Assembly (NCBI GenBank): GCA_017631855.1
Contig: JAGBSP010000025.1
Coordinates: 1 to 43,357 of the forward strand
Source: Clostridia bacterium
GTDB taxonomy: Bacteria; Bacillota; Clostridia; Oscillospirales; CAG-272
Direction of reading: 5' to 3'
Length of the DNA stretch: 43,357 bases
Below the pieces are notes generated by a model. It did no database searches. It saw only the letters and a program-made list of their open reading frames with translations, and was not told where the DNA came from. Within the stretch, counting starts at the first letter, position 1; each line of letters opens with the position of its first letter. Positions 8,213-14,978 of this stretch are shown one piece after another. The position numbers were made by a program, and so were the translations under genes.

Positions 8213-9382
8213 ATGCGAAAAATCAAGGTTGTGGAAGTGATTACCGACAGCAATATCGGTGGCGCGGGTGTTTTACTGTGTACTCGATTGAAACATTCCG
8301 ATCGTGCGCGCATTGAAACAGAGGTGATTTTGCCGCAAGGAAGTGCGCTTTTTCCGCGACTTTGCGCGTTAGGTGTTGTTGTGCACGAGATTGACGTTTG
8401 CCGTGACTCTTCCTTTGAAGCGATTGCAATTTTGAAATACGTCGCGCTTCTTCGACGTCTGAACCCTGATCTGATCCATTGTCACGGAGCGCTTTCCGCA
8501 AGGATTGCCGCATGGTTGTGTGGCGTTCCCGTGCGTCTGTATACACGACATTGCGTGTATCCGCTCTCAAAGATGCAAAAAAGCTTGTTGGGAAGGTGTT
8601 TGATTGGACAGGGACAGAGAATACTCTCTCACCGAATGATCGCAGTCGCACATAGTGCAAAGCAGAATTTGTGTGAGATGGGGGTCGCGTCTGATCGGAT
8701 TTCGGTGATTATTAACGGCGTCGAAGCGCTTCGGTCGGTCACCGAAGAAGAAAAAGAAGAGCTCCGCAAGCGTTTGGGGATTCCCAAAGAGGCAACCATT
8801 GTCGGAATTTGTGCGCGTCTTGAGGAGTGCAAAGGGCACTCTTGTTTTCTTGCGGCGGCAGAAAAGCTTTTGCAACAAGATAAAAACTACCGTTTTTTGA
8901 TTTTGGGGGACGGTAGCCTTCGAGCGAAGCTTGCTAAGGAAGCTGAGCAACGAGGCATTGCACCTTTTGTGATATTTGCGGGATTTTGTCAAGACGTTGC
9001 CCCTTACTTTTCTTTGATGAAGATCAACGTTAACTGTTCTGTCGGGACGGAAACCTCTTCTCTTGCACTTTCGGAGGGAATGAGTATGGGAATTCCTGCG
9101 GTGGTGAGTGATTATGGAGGAAATCCGTATATGGTGCGTGATGGAGAAAATGGAATTGTTGTACCGCAAAACGATCCGTCGGCGTTGGCAACGACAATTT
9201 TACGGCTGAGAGAAGATTCCGTTCTTTATGAACAACTCTCACAAGGAGCAAGAAAGCGCTTTCTATCCGAGCTCAATGCCGAGCAGATGACGAAAAAAAC
9301 GGAAGAGCTCTATTGCGAACTCTTCCGTTTAAAAATATTAAATACCAAGAACGGCAGATGCGATGCTAAAATAAATGAGTAA
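8213..9382 (+). CDS. GT4-family glycosyltransferase
   Basis: This 389-residue GT-B-fold retaining glycosyltransferase resembles WaaG/PimA-type enzymes. The N-terminal domain starts with KVVEVITDSNIGGAGVLL and contains LIHCHGALSARIAA. The C-terminal donor-binding domain has VGICARLEECKGHS, FLILGDGSLRAKL and a late TSSLALSEGMSMGIPAVVSDYGG segment that supplies the nucleotide-sugar-binding glutamate. It probably adds a sugar to a lipid carrier or surface polymer at the cytoplasmic face; donor and acceptor cannot be told. It stands alone. ATG 8213 has GGAGAG 5 nt upstream. Its last 45 nt overlap the 3' end of the convergent mgtE, and its final codons also encode the mgtE terminator. Confidence 0.88.
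   Translation: MRKIKVVEVITDSNIGGAGVLLCTRLKHSDRARIETEVILPQGSALFPRLCALGVVVHEIDVCRDSSFEAIAILKYVALLRRLNPDLIHCHGALSARIAAWLCGVPVRLYTRHCVYPLSKMQKSLLGRCLIGQGQRILSHRMIAVAHSAKQNLCEMGVASDRISVIINGVEALRSVTEEEKEELRKRLGIPKEATIVGICARLEECKGHSCFLAAAEKLLQQDKNYRFLILGDGSLRAKLAKEAEQRGIAPFVIFAGFCQDVAPYFSLMKINVNCSVGTETSSLALSEGMSMGIPAVVSDYGGNPYMVRDGENGIVVPQNDPSALATTILRLREDSVLYEQLSQGARKRFLSELNAEQMTKKTEELYCELFRLKILNTKNGRCDAKINE
9293..9330 (-). terminator. mgtE terminator embedded in the glycosyltransferase coding sequence
   Basis: AAACGGAAGAG (9297-9307) pairs with CTCTTCCGTTT (9320-9330) over 11 bp. Read on the minus strand, the stem is followed by seven T (complement of 9293-9299). It starts 8 nt beyond the mgtE stop and lies wholly inside the opposing glycosyltransferase gene. 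Confidence 0.8.
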
Positions 9383-10675
9383 TGCAACGGCATCTACGAT
9401 GGTGGTAATAAAGGGACTTGCCATGACGGTAGGATCAAAACCGAGGCGCTTTGCCAAAATAGGAAGCGAGGCACCAACAAGCTTGGCAATGATGACGGTG
9501 GCAAGGACCGTGAGCGCAACTACCATAGAAACCGAGAACGATGCGCGATCAAGCAGTATCGTTTTTCCAAATACCACGATCGCAAGAACTACACCGCACA
9601 AAAGAGAAACTCGGAGCTCCTTCCATAGAATGCGAAGAATATTTCCCATCCTTAATTCTCCTAGAGAAAGTCCGCGAATGACGGTAACCGACGTTTGTGA
9701 TCCCGCGTTTCCACCCGTGTTCATCAAAAGGGGAATAAAGGCGGTCAGAATTACCATTTGCCCAAGCGCACTTTCATAGTGCGTGATGATCGTTCCAGTA
9801 AAGGTTGCCGAAAGCATTAGGATCAAAAGCCACGGAATACGAGAGAGAAAGGTCGAGAAAACACCGATTTGCAAATAAGGTTTATCGGTAGGTGTAATTG
9901 CCGCCATCATTTCAATGTCTTCGGTTGCCTCTTCCTGAATGACGTCCACGGCGTCATCGACCGTTACGATACCAACAAGACGGTTTTCGCTGTCAACGAC
10001 GGGTAAGGCAAGTAGGTCGTATTTGGAAATGGCGGTGGCGGCGGTTTCTTTATCATCGGTCGTCTTGACACTGATAATTGAGGTCTGCATCAGATTGGAA
10101 ATGAGATCTTCGGATTTAGCAAAGAGAAGGTCGCGCAACTCAATGATGCCGACGAGGGTTTTTCGAGCATCGGTGACGTAGATCACGTATACCGTTTCTT
10201 TGTCGATACCCGTTTTTCGGATATAAGACACGGCTTCTTCGACTGTCAAAGAAGAATAGATGCTGATCCATTCCGAAGTCATGATACTTCCAACGCTGTC
10301 CTCGGGATATTTCAAAAATCGGTTAATTTCTTTGCGTCGCTCGGCGGATGTTGTTTTTAGAATTCGACTGACCACGTTTGCAGGCATTTCTTCCAGAAGG
10401 TCTACAGCGTCGTCGATAAAAAGCTCTTCCATGACACCCGAGAGCTCTTTGTCACTCATACTTCCTACGATTTGCTCTTGCAGCATCGCCGGAAGTTCGG
10501 CAAAAATCTCGGCAGCAGTGTCTTTTTTTAATAATCGAAATACTGTAGGGAGTTCTTCTTCGCTCAAAGTTGCCATAAATTCCGCCGCATCGACCGCGTT
10601 AATTTCATCCAAAGCTTCGATGAGAGCGGCAAATTTTCTTTCGTGCAAAAGCTCTGTCAAGATTTCGATTGTCAT
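9338..10675 (-). CDS. mgtE: Magnesium transporter MgtE
   Basis: This 445-residue Mg2+ channel has the standard MgtE layout: an N-terminal helical superfamily domain (about 1-125), two CBS domains (about 130-250, with DSVGSIMTSEWISI and LLALPVVDSENRLVGIV), a plug helix and five membrane segments. The pore signature NTGGNAGSQTSVTVIRGLSL and the C-terminal DPTVMASPFITTIVDA are present. In the known mechanism the cytoplasmic domains close the channel when Mg2+ is plentiful. AGGAGGTG precedes ATG 10675. It lies 27 nt after ldh on the same strand and probably shares its transcript. Confidence 0.94.
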   Translation of the reverse strand: MTIEILTELLHERKFAALIEALDEINAVDAAEFMATLSEEELPTVFRLLKKDTAAEIFAELPAMLQEQIVGSMSDKELSGVMEELFIDDAVDLLEEMPANVVSRILKTTSAERRKEINRFLKYPEDSVGSIMTSEWISIYSSLTVEEAVSYIRKTGIDKETVYVIYVTDARKTLVGIIELRDLLFAKSEDLISNLMQTSIISVKTTDDKETAATAISKYDLLALPVVDSENRLVGIVTVDDAVDVIQEEATEDIEMMAAITPTDKPYLQIGVFSTFLSRIPWLLILMLSATFTGTIITHYESALGQMVILTAFIPLLMNTGGNAGSQTSVTVIRGLSLGELRMGNILRILWKELRVSLLCGVVLAIVVFGKTILLDRASFSVSMVVALTVLATVIIAKLVGASLPILAKRLGFDPTVMASPFITTIVDAVALLIYFSIASAVLGI

Positions 10676-10702
10676 AAGACACCTCCTGAAAAAGAATAAG
10701 AA

Positions 10703-11674
10703 TTAAATGTTAGAAATAGGACATAAGGATGAAAAACCGAGCTCGTCAAGTACGGAGCCGAGTTTTTCGGCAGAAGCGCGTAAAAGCGTCGCTTCGCGTT
10801 CGTTTAAGGGAATGTCCAAAATTTCCTTGATGCCTTCGCGTCCGAGAACACAGGGAACGCTCAAGGCTACGTTGGAAAGTCCGTAATGCCCGCAAACGAG
10901 AGTCGATACGGGCAAAATGGCGTTTTCGTCGCGTAAAATGGCGGAAACGATCTTTCGGACGGCTTCGGCAATGGCGTAATAGGTCGCTCCCTTGTTTTCA
11001 ATAATACGGTAAGCACTGTTTTTGACGTCAAGAAACAGCGAGTTTAGCGTTTCTTCGCTTCCGTCGCGCTGTGAGCTTTCGCAAAAGCTGTCAAGATCTA
11101 TGCCAGAAACGTTGGCATCCGACCATACGGGGAGCTCGCTGTCGCCGTGTTCGCCGATAATAAAGGAATGGACGTTGCGAAAATCTACGCCGAGATGCGA
11201 GCCGAGCAGATATTTCAAGCGAGCCGTATCAAGCACGGTTCCGGAACCGATGACACGGTGTGGGGGGAATCCGGAAAATTTCATCGTGGCGTAGGTTAGG
11301 ATATCCACGGGATTGGTGACGACCAGAAGAATACATTCCCGATTGTAGGAAACGATCTTCTCCACGATCGATTGGAAAATACGGGTATTACTGCGGACAA
11401 GATCCAAACGAGTTTGTCCCGGCTTTTGACCGCCACCTGCTGCAAGGATAACGATTGACGCATCTGAAAGGTCGGGATAATCGCCAGCATAGATCTCCAT
11501 CGGAGAATGAAAGGGAATTCCGTGACCGATGTCTGCGGCCTCTCCTTCTGCTTTTTTACGGTCAAGGTCAATTAGAACCATTTCGGAAAACAGAGCACTT
11601 TGCATCAGCGTATACGCCGTCGTTGAACCGACGAAGCCGCAACCGATGATGGCACATTTTTTTGGATTGAGCAT
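10703..11674 (-). CDS. ldh: L-lactate dehydrogenase
   Basis: This 323-residue NAD-dependent enzyme reduces pyruvate to L-lactate, a fermentative NADH sink. It has the Rossmann start CAIIGCGFVGSTTAYTL, the substrate-loop GQKPGQTRLDL, in which glutamine rather than arginine marks lactate rather than malate dehydrogenase, VTNPVDILTY, GSGTVLDTARLKYLLG, and the catalytic histidine in IIGEHGDSELPVWS. A small oddity is AGGG in place of the more usual AGAx before the loop. GAGGTG precedes ATG 11674. It lies upstream of mgtE and 59 nt downstream of a small unknown gene on the same strand. I saw no convincing promoter or Rex-type operator immediately upstream. Confidence 0.93.
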   Translation of the reverse strand: MLNPKKCAIIGCGFVGSTTAYTLMQSALFSEMVLIDLDRKKAEGEAADIGHGIPFHSPMEIYAGDYPDLSDASIVILAAGGGQKPGQTRLDLVRSNTRIFQSIVEKIVSYNRECILLVVTNPVDILTYATMKFSGFPPHRVIGSGTVLDTARLKYLLGSHLGVDFRNVHSFIIGEHGDSELPVWSDANVSGIDLDSFCESSQRDGSEETLNSLFLDVKNSAYRIIENKGATYYAIAEAVRKIVSAILRDENAILPVSTLVCGHYGLSNVALSVPCVLGREGIKEILDIPLNEREATLLRASAEKLGSVLDELGFSSLCPISNI

Positions 11675-11733
11675 AGGTTCACCTCAATAAATAAACTATG
11701 ATATTAGTGTGCTCCATTTTACTGAAAATAGTC

Positions 11734-12201
11734 TTAAGAAGAAATACGGCTTAAAAATTCTTTGCTGCGCATAGAAAGCGCTTGCGTTGTTTTGTAAAGG
11801 AGAGATAAGGCAACAGTGTCACCACTTGCGTGGATGATGCGTTGACTTTCTTCAAAATAGGGAGAGAGTGCGTCGGCAGAAAATTGCTCGTAAGCATGCA
11901 TCAATTGCTCACAACGGGAAACAATCTCGGGGAGTTGTTCTTCATTTGCTTTTTCCGAGAGCGGAGAGAGCGAGGAAAGTATTCCTTCCGCCGATTTTAA
12001 AACGTAGGTCAGCGCCATGGCGTACATATAATACGCGGCGGAGGCATTTGATTTTGCATCAACATACGAGGGAAGCCCGTCCTTTACGGATTGTGGGAAT
12101 GTGGTGCAGTAACGATCGCTTGCTTGGATGAGCGCGTCAATCGAGCGCTTCAGAGCTTCTTCTGCCGAAGCAAGCTCGACAAACAGTTCTTGATGGTCCA
12201 T
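11734..12201 (-). CDS. Uncharacterised small helical protein
   Basis: I do not recognise this 155-residue protein. It has no signal peptide or membrane segment and appears almost entirely alpha-helical, with regularly spaced leucine/alanine-rich stretches (for example EEALKRSIDALIQAS, YMYAMALTYVLKSAEGILSS) that suggest a helical bundle. Coding status is supported by AAGGAG about 8 nt before ATG 12201 and by its fit between an upstream terminator and ldh. It may be cotranscribed with ldh and mgtE. Confidence 0.6.
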   Translation of the reverse strand: MDHQELFVELASAEEALKRSIDALIQASDRYCTTFPQSVKDGLPSYVDAKSNASAAYYMYAMALTYVLKSAEGILSSLSPLSEKANEEQLPEIVSRCEQLMHAYEQFSADALSPYFEESQRIIHASGDTVALSLLYKTTQALSMRSKEFLSRISS

Positions 12202-12230
12202 AAGAATCTCCTTGATTCATCAGTAAAGTA

Positions 12231-12269
12231 AAAATAGGAGAGTCGATAGAGTAAACGATCGACTCTCCT
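12231..12269 (-). terminator. Terminator of the ylxM-ffh-rpsP-khpA operon
   Basis: AGGAGAGTCGAT (12236-12247) and ATCGACTCTCCT (12258-12269) form a perfect 12-bp stem with a 10-nt loop. On the minus strand it is followed by ATTTTTAC. Confidence 0.85.
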
Positions 12270-12280
12270 GTTTCAAATCC

Positions 12281-12517
12281 TTATCGGATCTCTACAGTGA
12301 CATCCTTACCATCGGTGGAAGCCGCAGCTCTCATCACGGTACGGATTGCCTTAGCAATTTTTCCGTGCTTGCCAATGACCATTCCCATATCGTCCTCGGC
12401 AACGCTCAATACCAAATCAACCTTCGAGCCGTTCACGGTTTCCTTTACGGAAACTTCGTCGGGGCTATCTACGATTGCCTTGGCAATACCGGTCAAGGTT
12501 TCTTTCAAATCGGTCAT
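12281..12517 (-). CDS. khpA: KhpA, KH-domain RNA-binding protein
   Basis: This 78-residue single KH domain (YlqC family) carries the GxxG loop in MVIGKHGKIAKAIRTV (around residues 45-60). KhpA pairs with KhpB (Jag/EloR) and binds many transcripts, influencing cell elongation and division in Gram-positives. It lies 19 nt downstream of rpsP with only a weak ribosome-binding site, which suggests translational coupling. In Bacilli rimM and trmD usually follow, but here a terminator ends the operon right after khpA. Confidence 0.92.
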   Translation of the reverse strand: MTDLKETLTGIAKAIVDSPDEVSVKETVNGSKVDLVLSVAEDDMGMVIGKHGKIAKAIRTVMRAAASTDGKDVTVEIR

Positions 12518-12536
12518 GTTAGATCACCGGTGCCGA

Positions 12537-12776
12537 TCAGTCAACGATGTTGGACTTCTTCAGCAGAGCCTTTACGGTATCGGTGGGCTGAGCGCCGTTT
12601 GCAAGCCACTTCTTTGCCTTTTCAGCATCGATCTTCAGTTCGTCAGAGCGGGGATTGAAGTGTCCGATCTCCTCGATGAAACGACCGTCTCTGGGAGAAC
12701 GGCTATCAGCGATAATTACGCGGTAGGTAGGAGCCTTCTTTGCACCCATTCTTCTCAGTCTCATTTTTACTGCCAT
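12537..12776 (-). CDS. rpsP: 30S ribosomal protein S16
   Basis: This 79-residue protein is the right length for bacterial S16, with the N-terminal [20 protein letters not shown] and the [21 protein letters not shown] signature. It binds 16S rRNA early in 30S assembly. GGAGG lies 9 nt before ATG 12776. It sits between ffh and khpA, the usual Firmicute neighbourhood. Confidence 0.97.
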   Translation of the reverse strand: MAVKMRLRRMGAKKAPTYRVIIADSRSPRDGRFIEEIGHFNPRSDELKIDAEKAKKWLANGAQPTDTVKALLKKSNIVD

Positions 12777-12838
12777 GATTTGTTTCCTCCAAATGTTAAA
12801 TATAAATATTTTTTATTTTTTATAAAAATCCGTGCGTG

Positions 12839-14176
12839 TTAAAACGGAATTTTCATCTTGCCACGTCCAAAGCGAGCCATCTGCTTCGGATTGGAAAATT
12901 GCTTCATCAGCTTCCGTGTTTGCTCAAACTGACGGAGCAACTTATTGACCTCTTCGACGGTCGTACCGCTACCTGCGGCAATTCGCTTTTTGCGCGATGC
13001 ACCGAGAACCTCGGGCTTTGCTCGCTCGTAGGGAGTCATCGACTTTATGATCGCTTCCATACGCGCTAGCGCCTTTTCATCAACCTGTGCGTCTTTCATC
13101 GCACCAGGCTTCATTCCGGGCATCATACCCATCAACTGTTCGAGCGAGCCCATATTTTTGAGCTGTGCGAACTGGTCGAGATAATCATCGAGGGTAAAGG
13201 TCGATTCGCGGATCTTTCGCTCAAGCTCCTGCGCCTTTTTCTCGTCGTAGGCTTGCTCGGCTTTCTCAATCAGCGAGAGAACGTCGCCCATTCCGAGAAT
13301 TCTCGATGCCATACGATCGGGATGGAAGGGCTCAATCGCGTCGAGCTTTTCACCGACACCGATAAACTTGATCGGCTTGCCCGTAACGTGCTTGACCGAA
13401 AGTGCCGCACCGCCACGCGTATCGCCGTCGAGCTTTGTCAGAATCACGCCCGTGACGTCGAGAAGCTCGTTAAAGGTTTTTGCCACCGTTACGGCGTCCT
13501 GACCGATCATTGCGTCAATCGTCAAAAGAATTTCGGTCGGCTCGACCGTTGCCTTGATCTTCTGTAATTCACCCATCAGCTCCTCGTCAATGTGAAGACG
13601 TCCCGCCGTATCGATAAATAGCATATCGTAGCCCTTTTTCTGGGCGTAGGCAAGACCTTCCTTGGCGATCTTGACGGGGGATTCCTTGTCGCCCATCGTA
13701 AAGACGGGGATCGAGAGCTTTTCACCAACGATTTCGAGCTGCTTGATTGCGGCAGGACGGTAAACGTCACAAGCCACAAGCAGGGGATTCTTTCCTTGCT
13801 TTTTGTAAAGTCCCGCAAGCTTTCCTGCGTGCGTGGTTTTACCCGCGCCCTGCAGACCGACCATCATTACTACCGTCGGAGGCTTGGAGGAGATCGTCAG
13901 CTTGGATTGAGAGCCGCCCATCAGGTTGATCAACTCCTCGTTGACGATCTTTACGATCTGTTGTGCGGGGAGCAGAGATTCGAGAACCTCTGTGCCGACG
14001 GCACGCTCGGATACGGTATTGATGAAATCTTTAACGACCTTGAAGTTTACGTCAGCTTCGAGAAGTGCGAGCTTGATCTCGCGCATTCCCGCTTTGATGT
14101 CGGCTTCGGTCAGCTTTCCTTTGTTGCGGAATTTTTTGAAGGCATTTTCCAGCTTTTCGCTTAAACTTTGAAACAT
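12839..14176 (-). CDS. ffh: Signal recognition particle GTPase Ffh
   Basis: This 445-residue SRP54 homologue has N, G and M domains. With SRP RNA it binds signal sequences of nascent membrane proteins and delivers ribosomes to FtsY. Visible motifs are the P-loop GLQGAGKTTHAGKLA, DTAGRLHIDEEL (G3), TKLDGDTRGGAAL (G4), GVGEKLDAIEPFHPDRMASR, and the M domain with MGSLEQLMGMMPGMKP and PEVLGASRKKRIAAGSG for RNA and signal-peptide binding. ATG 14176 is chosen because MFQSLSEKLENAFKKF is the canonical N-terminus and AAGGTGA precedes it. The frame is open back to 14284 but runs through ylxM. ylxM lies 34 nt upstream. Confidence 0.97.
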   Translation of the reverse strand: MFQSLSEKLENAFKKFRNKGKLTEADIKAGMREIKLALLEADVNFKVVKDFINTVSERAVGTEVLESLLPAQQIVKIVNEELINLMGGSQSKLTISSKPPTVVMMVGLQGAGKTTHAGKLAGLYKKQGKNPLLVACDVYRPAAIKQLEIVGEKLSIPVFTMGDKESPVKIAKEGLAYAQKKGYDMLFIDTAGRLHIDEELMGELQKIKATVEPTEILLTIDAMIGQDAVTVAKTFNELLDVTGVILTKLDGDTRGGAALSVKHVTGKPIKFIGVGEKLDAIEPFHPDRMASRILGMGDVLSLIEKAEQAYDEKKAQELERKIRESTFTLDDYLDQFAQLKNMGSLEQLMGMMPGMKPGAMKDAQVDEKALARMEAIIKSMTPYERAKPEVLGASRKKRIAAGSGTTVEEVNKLLRQFEQTRKLMKQFSNPKQMARFGRGKMKIPF

Positions 14177-14210
14177 ACGATCACCTTCCTTTCGTGTTTC
14201 TTTGTGAGGA

Positions 14211-14546
14211 TTATTCCTTGACGGCTTCTGCCAATCGAAGGATTTCTTGCTGAATTTCCGTGGGGAGCGATTGCTCCTTGGCAAGTTGGCAAAGAGAATT
14301 TGCCGCAGCCTCTACCGAAAGAAGCTTTTTGGCAAGTCCAAGCTTTTCCTCGTAAAAGAAGAGCTCACTTTCCGCTTTTTTGATCAGTCCGCGGACTCCC
14401 TGACGTGAAATTCCGATCTCATCGGCGATTTCCGCTAAAGAATAATCCTCGTTATAGTAAAGATCAAGCACCGATCGCTTATGATCGGTCAAAAGCTCAC
14501 CGTAAAAGTCTAAAAGATAACCGACGTTGAGGTTTTTTTCAAACAT
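14211..14546 (-). CDS. ylxM: YlxM-type SRP-associated helix-turn-helix protein (UPF0122)
   Basis: This 111-residue protein has a sigma-70 region 4-like helix-turn-helix (YNEDYSLAEIADEIGISRQG, around residues 28-48). In streptococci YlxM modulates the SRP, and the gene is nearly always upstream of ffh, as here. ATG 14546 gives the family N-terminus MFEKNLNVGYLLDFYGELL. AAGGAG is about 11 nt upstream. Further upstream extension would run through the promoter. Confidence 0.9.
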   Translation of the reverse strand: MFEKNLNVGYLLDFYGELLTDHKRSVLDLYYNEDYSLAEIADEIGISRQGVRGLIKKAESELFFYEEKLGLAKKLLSVEAAANSLCQLAKEQSLPTEIQQEILRLAEAVKE

Positions 14547-14601
14547 AACGAAGCGCGCTCCTTTTGACAGAAAATAACGGTGTAAACCAAAATGCTTTAC
14601 A

Positions 14602-14630
14602 AGTATACCACACTTTTTTTCATCTGTCAA
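14602..14630 (-). promoter_or_regulatory. sigma-A promoter of the ylxM-ffh operon
   Basis: On the minus strand, a consensus TTGACA (14625-14630) and TATACT (14602-14607) are 17 nt apart. It is one of the strongest promoters in the window and lies just downstream of the tRNA-Leu terminator. Confidence 0.88.
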
Positions 14631-14662
14631 GCGTTTTTTGAAAAAAGTTTTAAAAATATATA

Positions 14663-14710
14663 GAAAATAAAGAGAAAAGCCTCGAGAACCCTTATGTCTC
14701 AAGGCTTTTC
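14663..14710 (-). terminator. tRNA-Leu terminator
   Basis: GAAAAGCCTCGAG (14674-14686) pairs with CTCAAGGCTTTTC (14698-14710) in a 13-bp stem with a single G-T wobble. On the minus strand it is followed by a T-rich stretch. It begins 4 nt after the tRNA 3' end. Confidence 0.85.
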
Positions 14711-14713
14711 AGT

Positions 14714-14800
14714 TGGTGCCGGTGATCGGGGTCGAACCGATACGGTATCGCTACCACTGGATTTTGAGTCCAGCACGTCTGCCAATTCCATCACACCGGC
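14714..14800 (-). tRNA. tRNA-Leu(CAA)
   Basis: This 87-nt tRNA has acceptor stem GCCGGTG (complement of 14794-14800) pairing with CACCGGC, discriminator A and an encoded CCA. The anticodon arm CTGGA-CTCAAAA-TCCAG gives anticodon CAA, reading UUG. A long variable arm (GATACCGTATC) fits the class II shape of leucine tRNAs. The T arm CGGTTCGACCCCG is standard. Confidence 0.95.
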
Positions 14801-14813
14801 ATATAACGAAGTT

Positions 14814-14843
14814 ATTATATCACAGACCATATAGAAAAGTCAA
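14814..14843 (-). promoter_or_regulatory. sigma-A promoter of tRNA-Leu
   Basis: On the minus strand, TTGACT (14838-14843) and TATAAT (14814-14819) have an 18-nt spacer. The -10 ends 13 nt before the mature tRNA 5' end. Confidence 0.8.
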
Positions 14844-14916
14844 GGACTTTTTCAAAAAAAATTAAAATATTATTTTTCTTTTTTCTTGATTTTCTATTTC
14901 CTTTTTTGGGGAAATG

Positions 14917-14925
14917 TGCTATAAT
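14917..14925 (+). promoter_or_regulatory. Extended -10 promoter of the unknown surface protein gene
   Basis: TGCTATAAT is a consensus extended -10. The best -35 at 17-nt spacing (TTTCCT, 14897-14902) is poor, as extended -10 promoters tolerate. It lies 54 nt upstream of the ATG. Confidence 0.6.
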
Positions 14926-14978
14926 AAAATGGAATATGTTTTACGCATAAGATAGTGAAAGAAAGGAGTACTTTTGCG

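Noticed and set aside
10703-11674. Malate dehydrogenase instead of lactate dehydrogenase
   Set aside because: The substrate loop has glutamine in GQKPGQTR, where malate dehydrogenases carry arginine.
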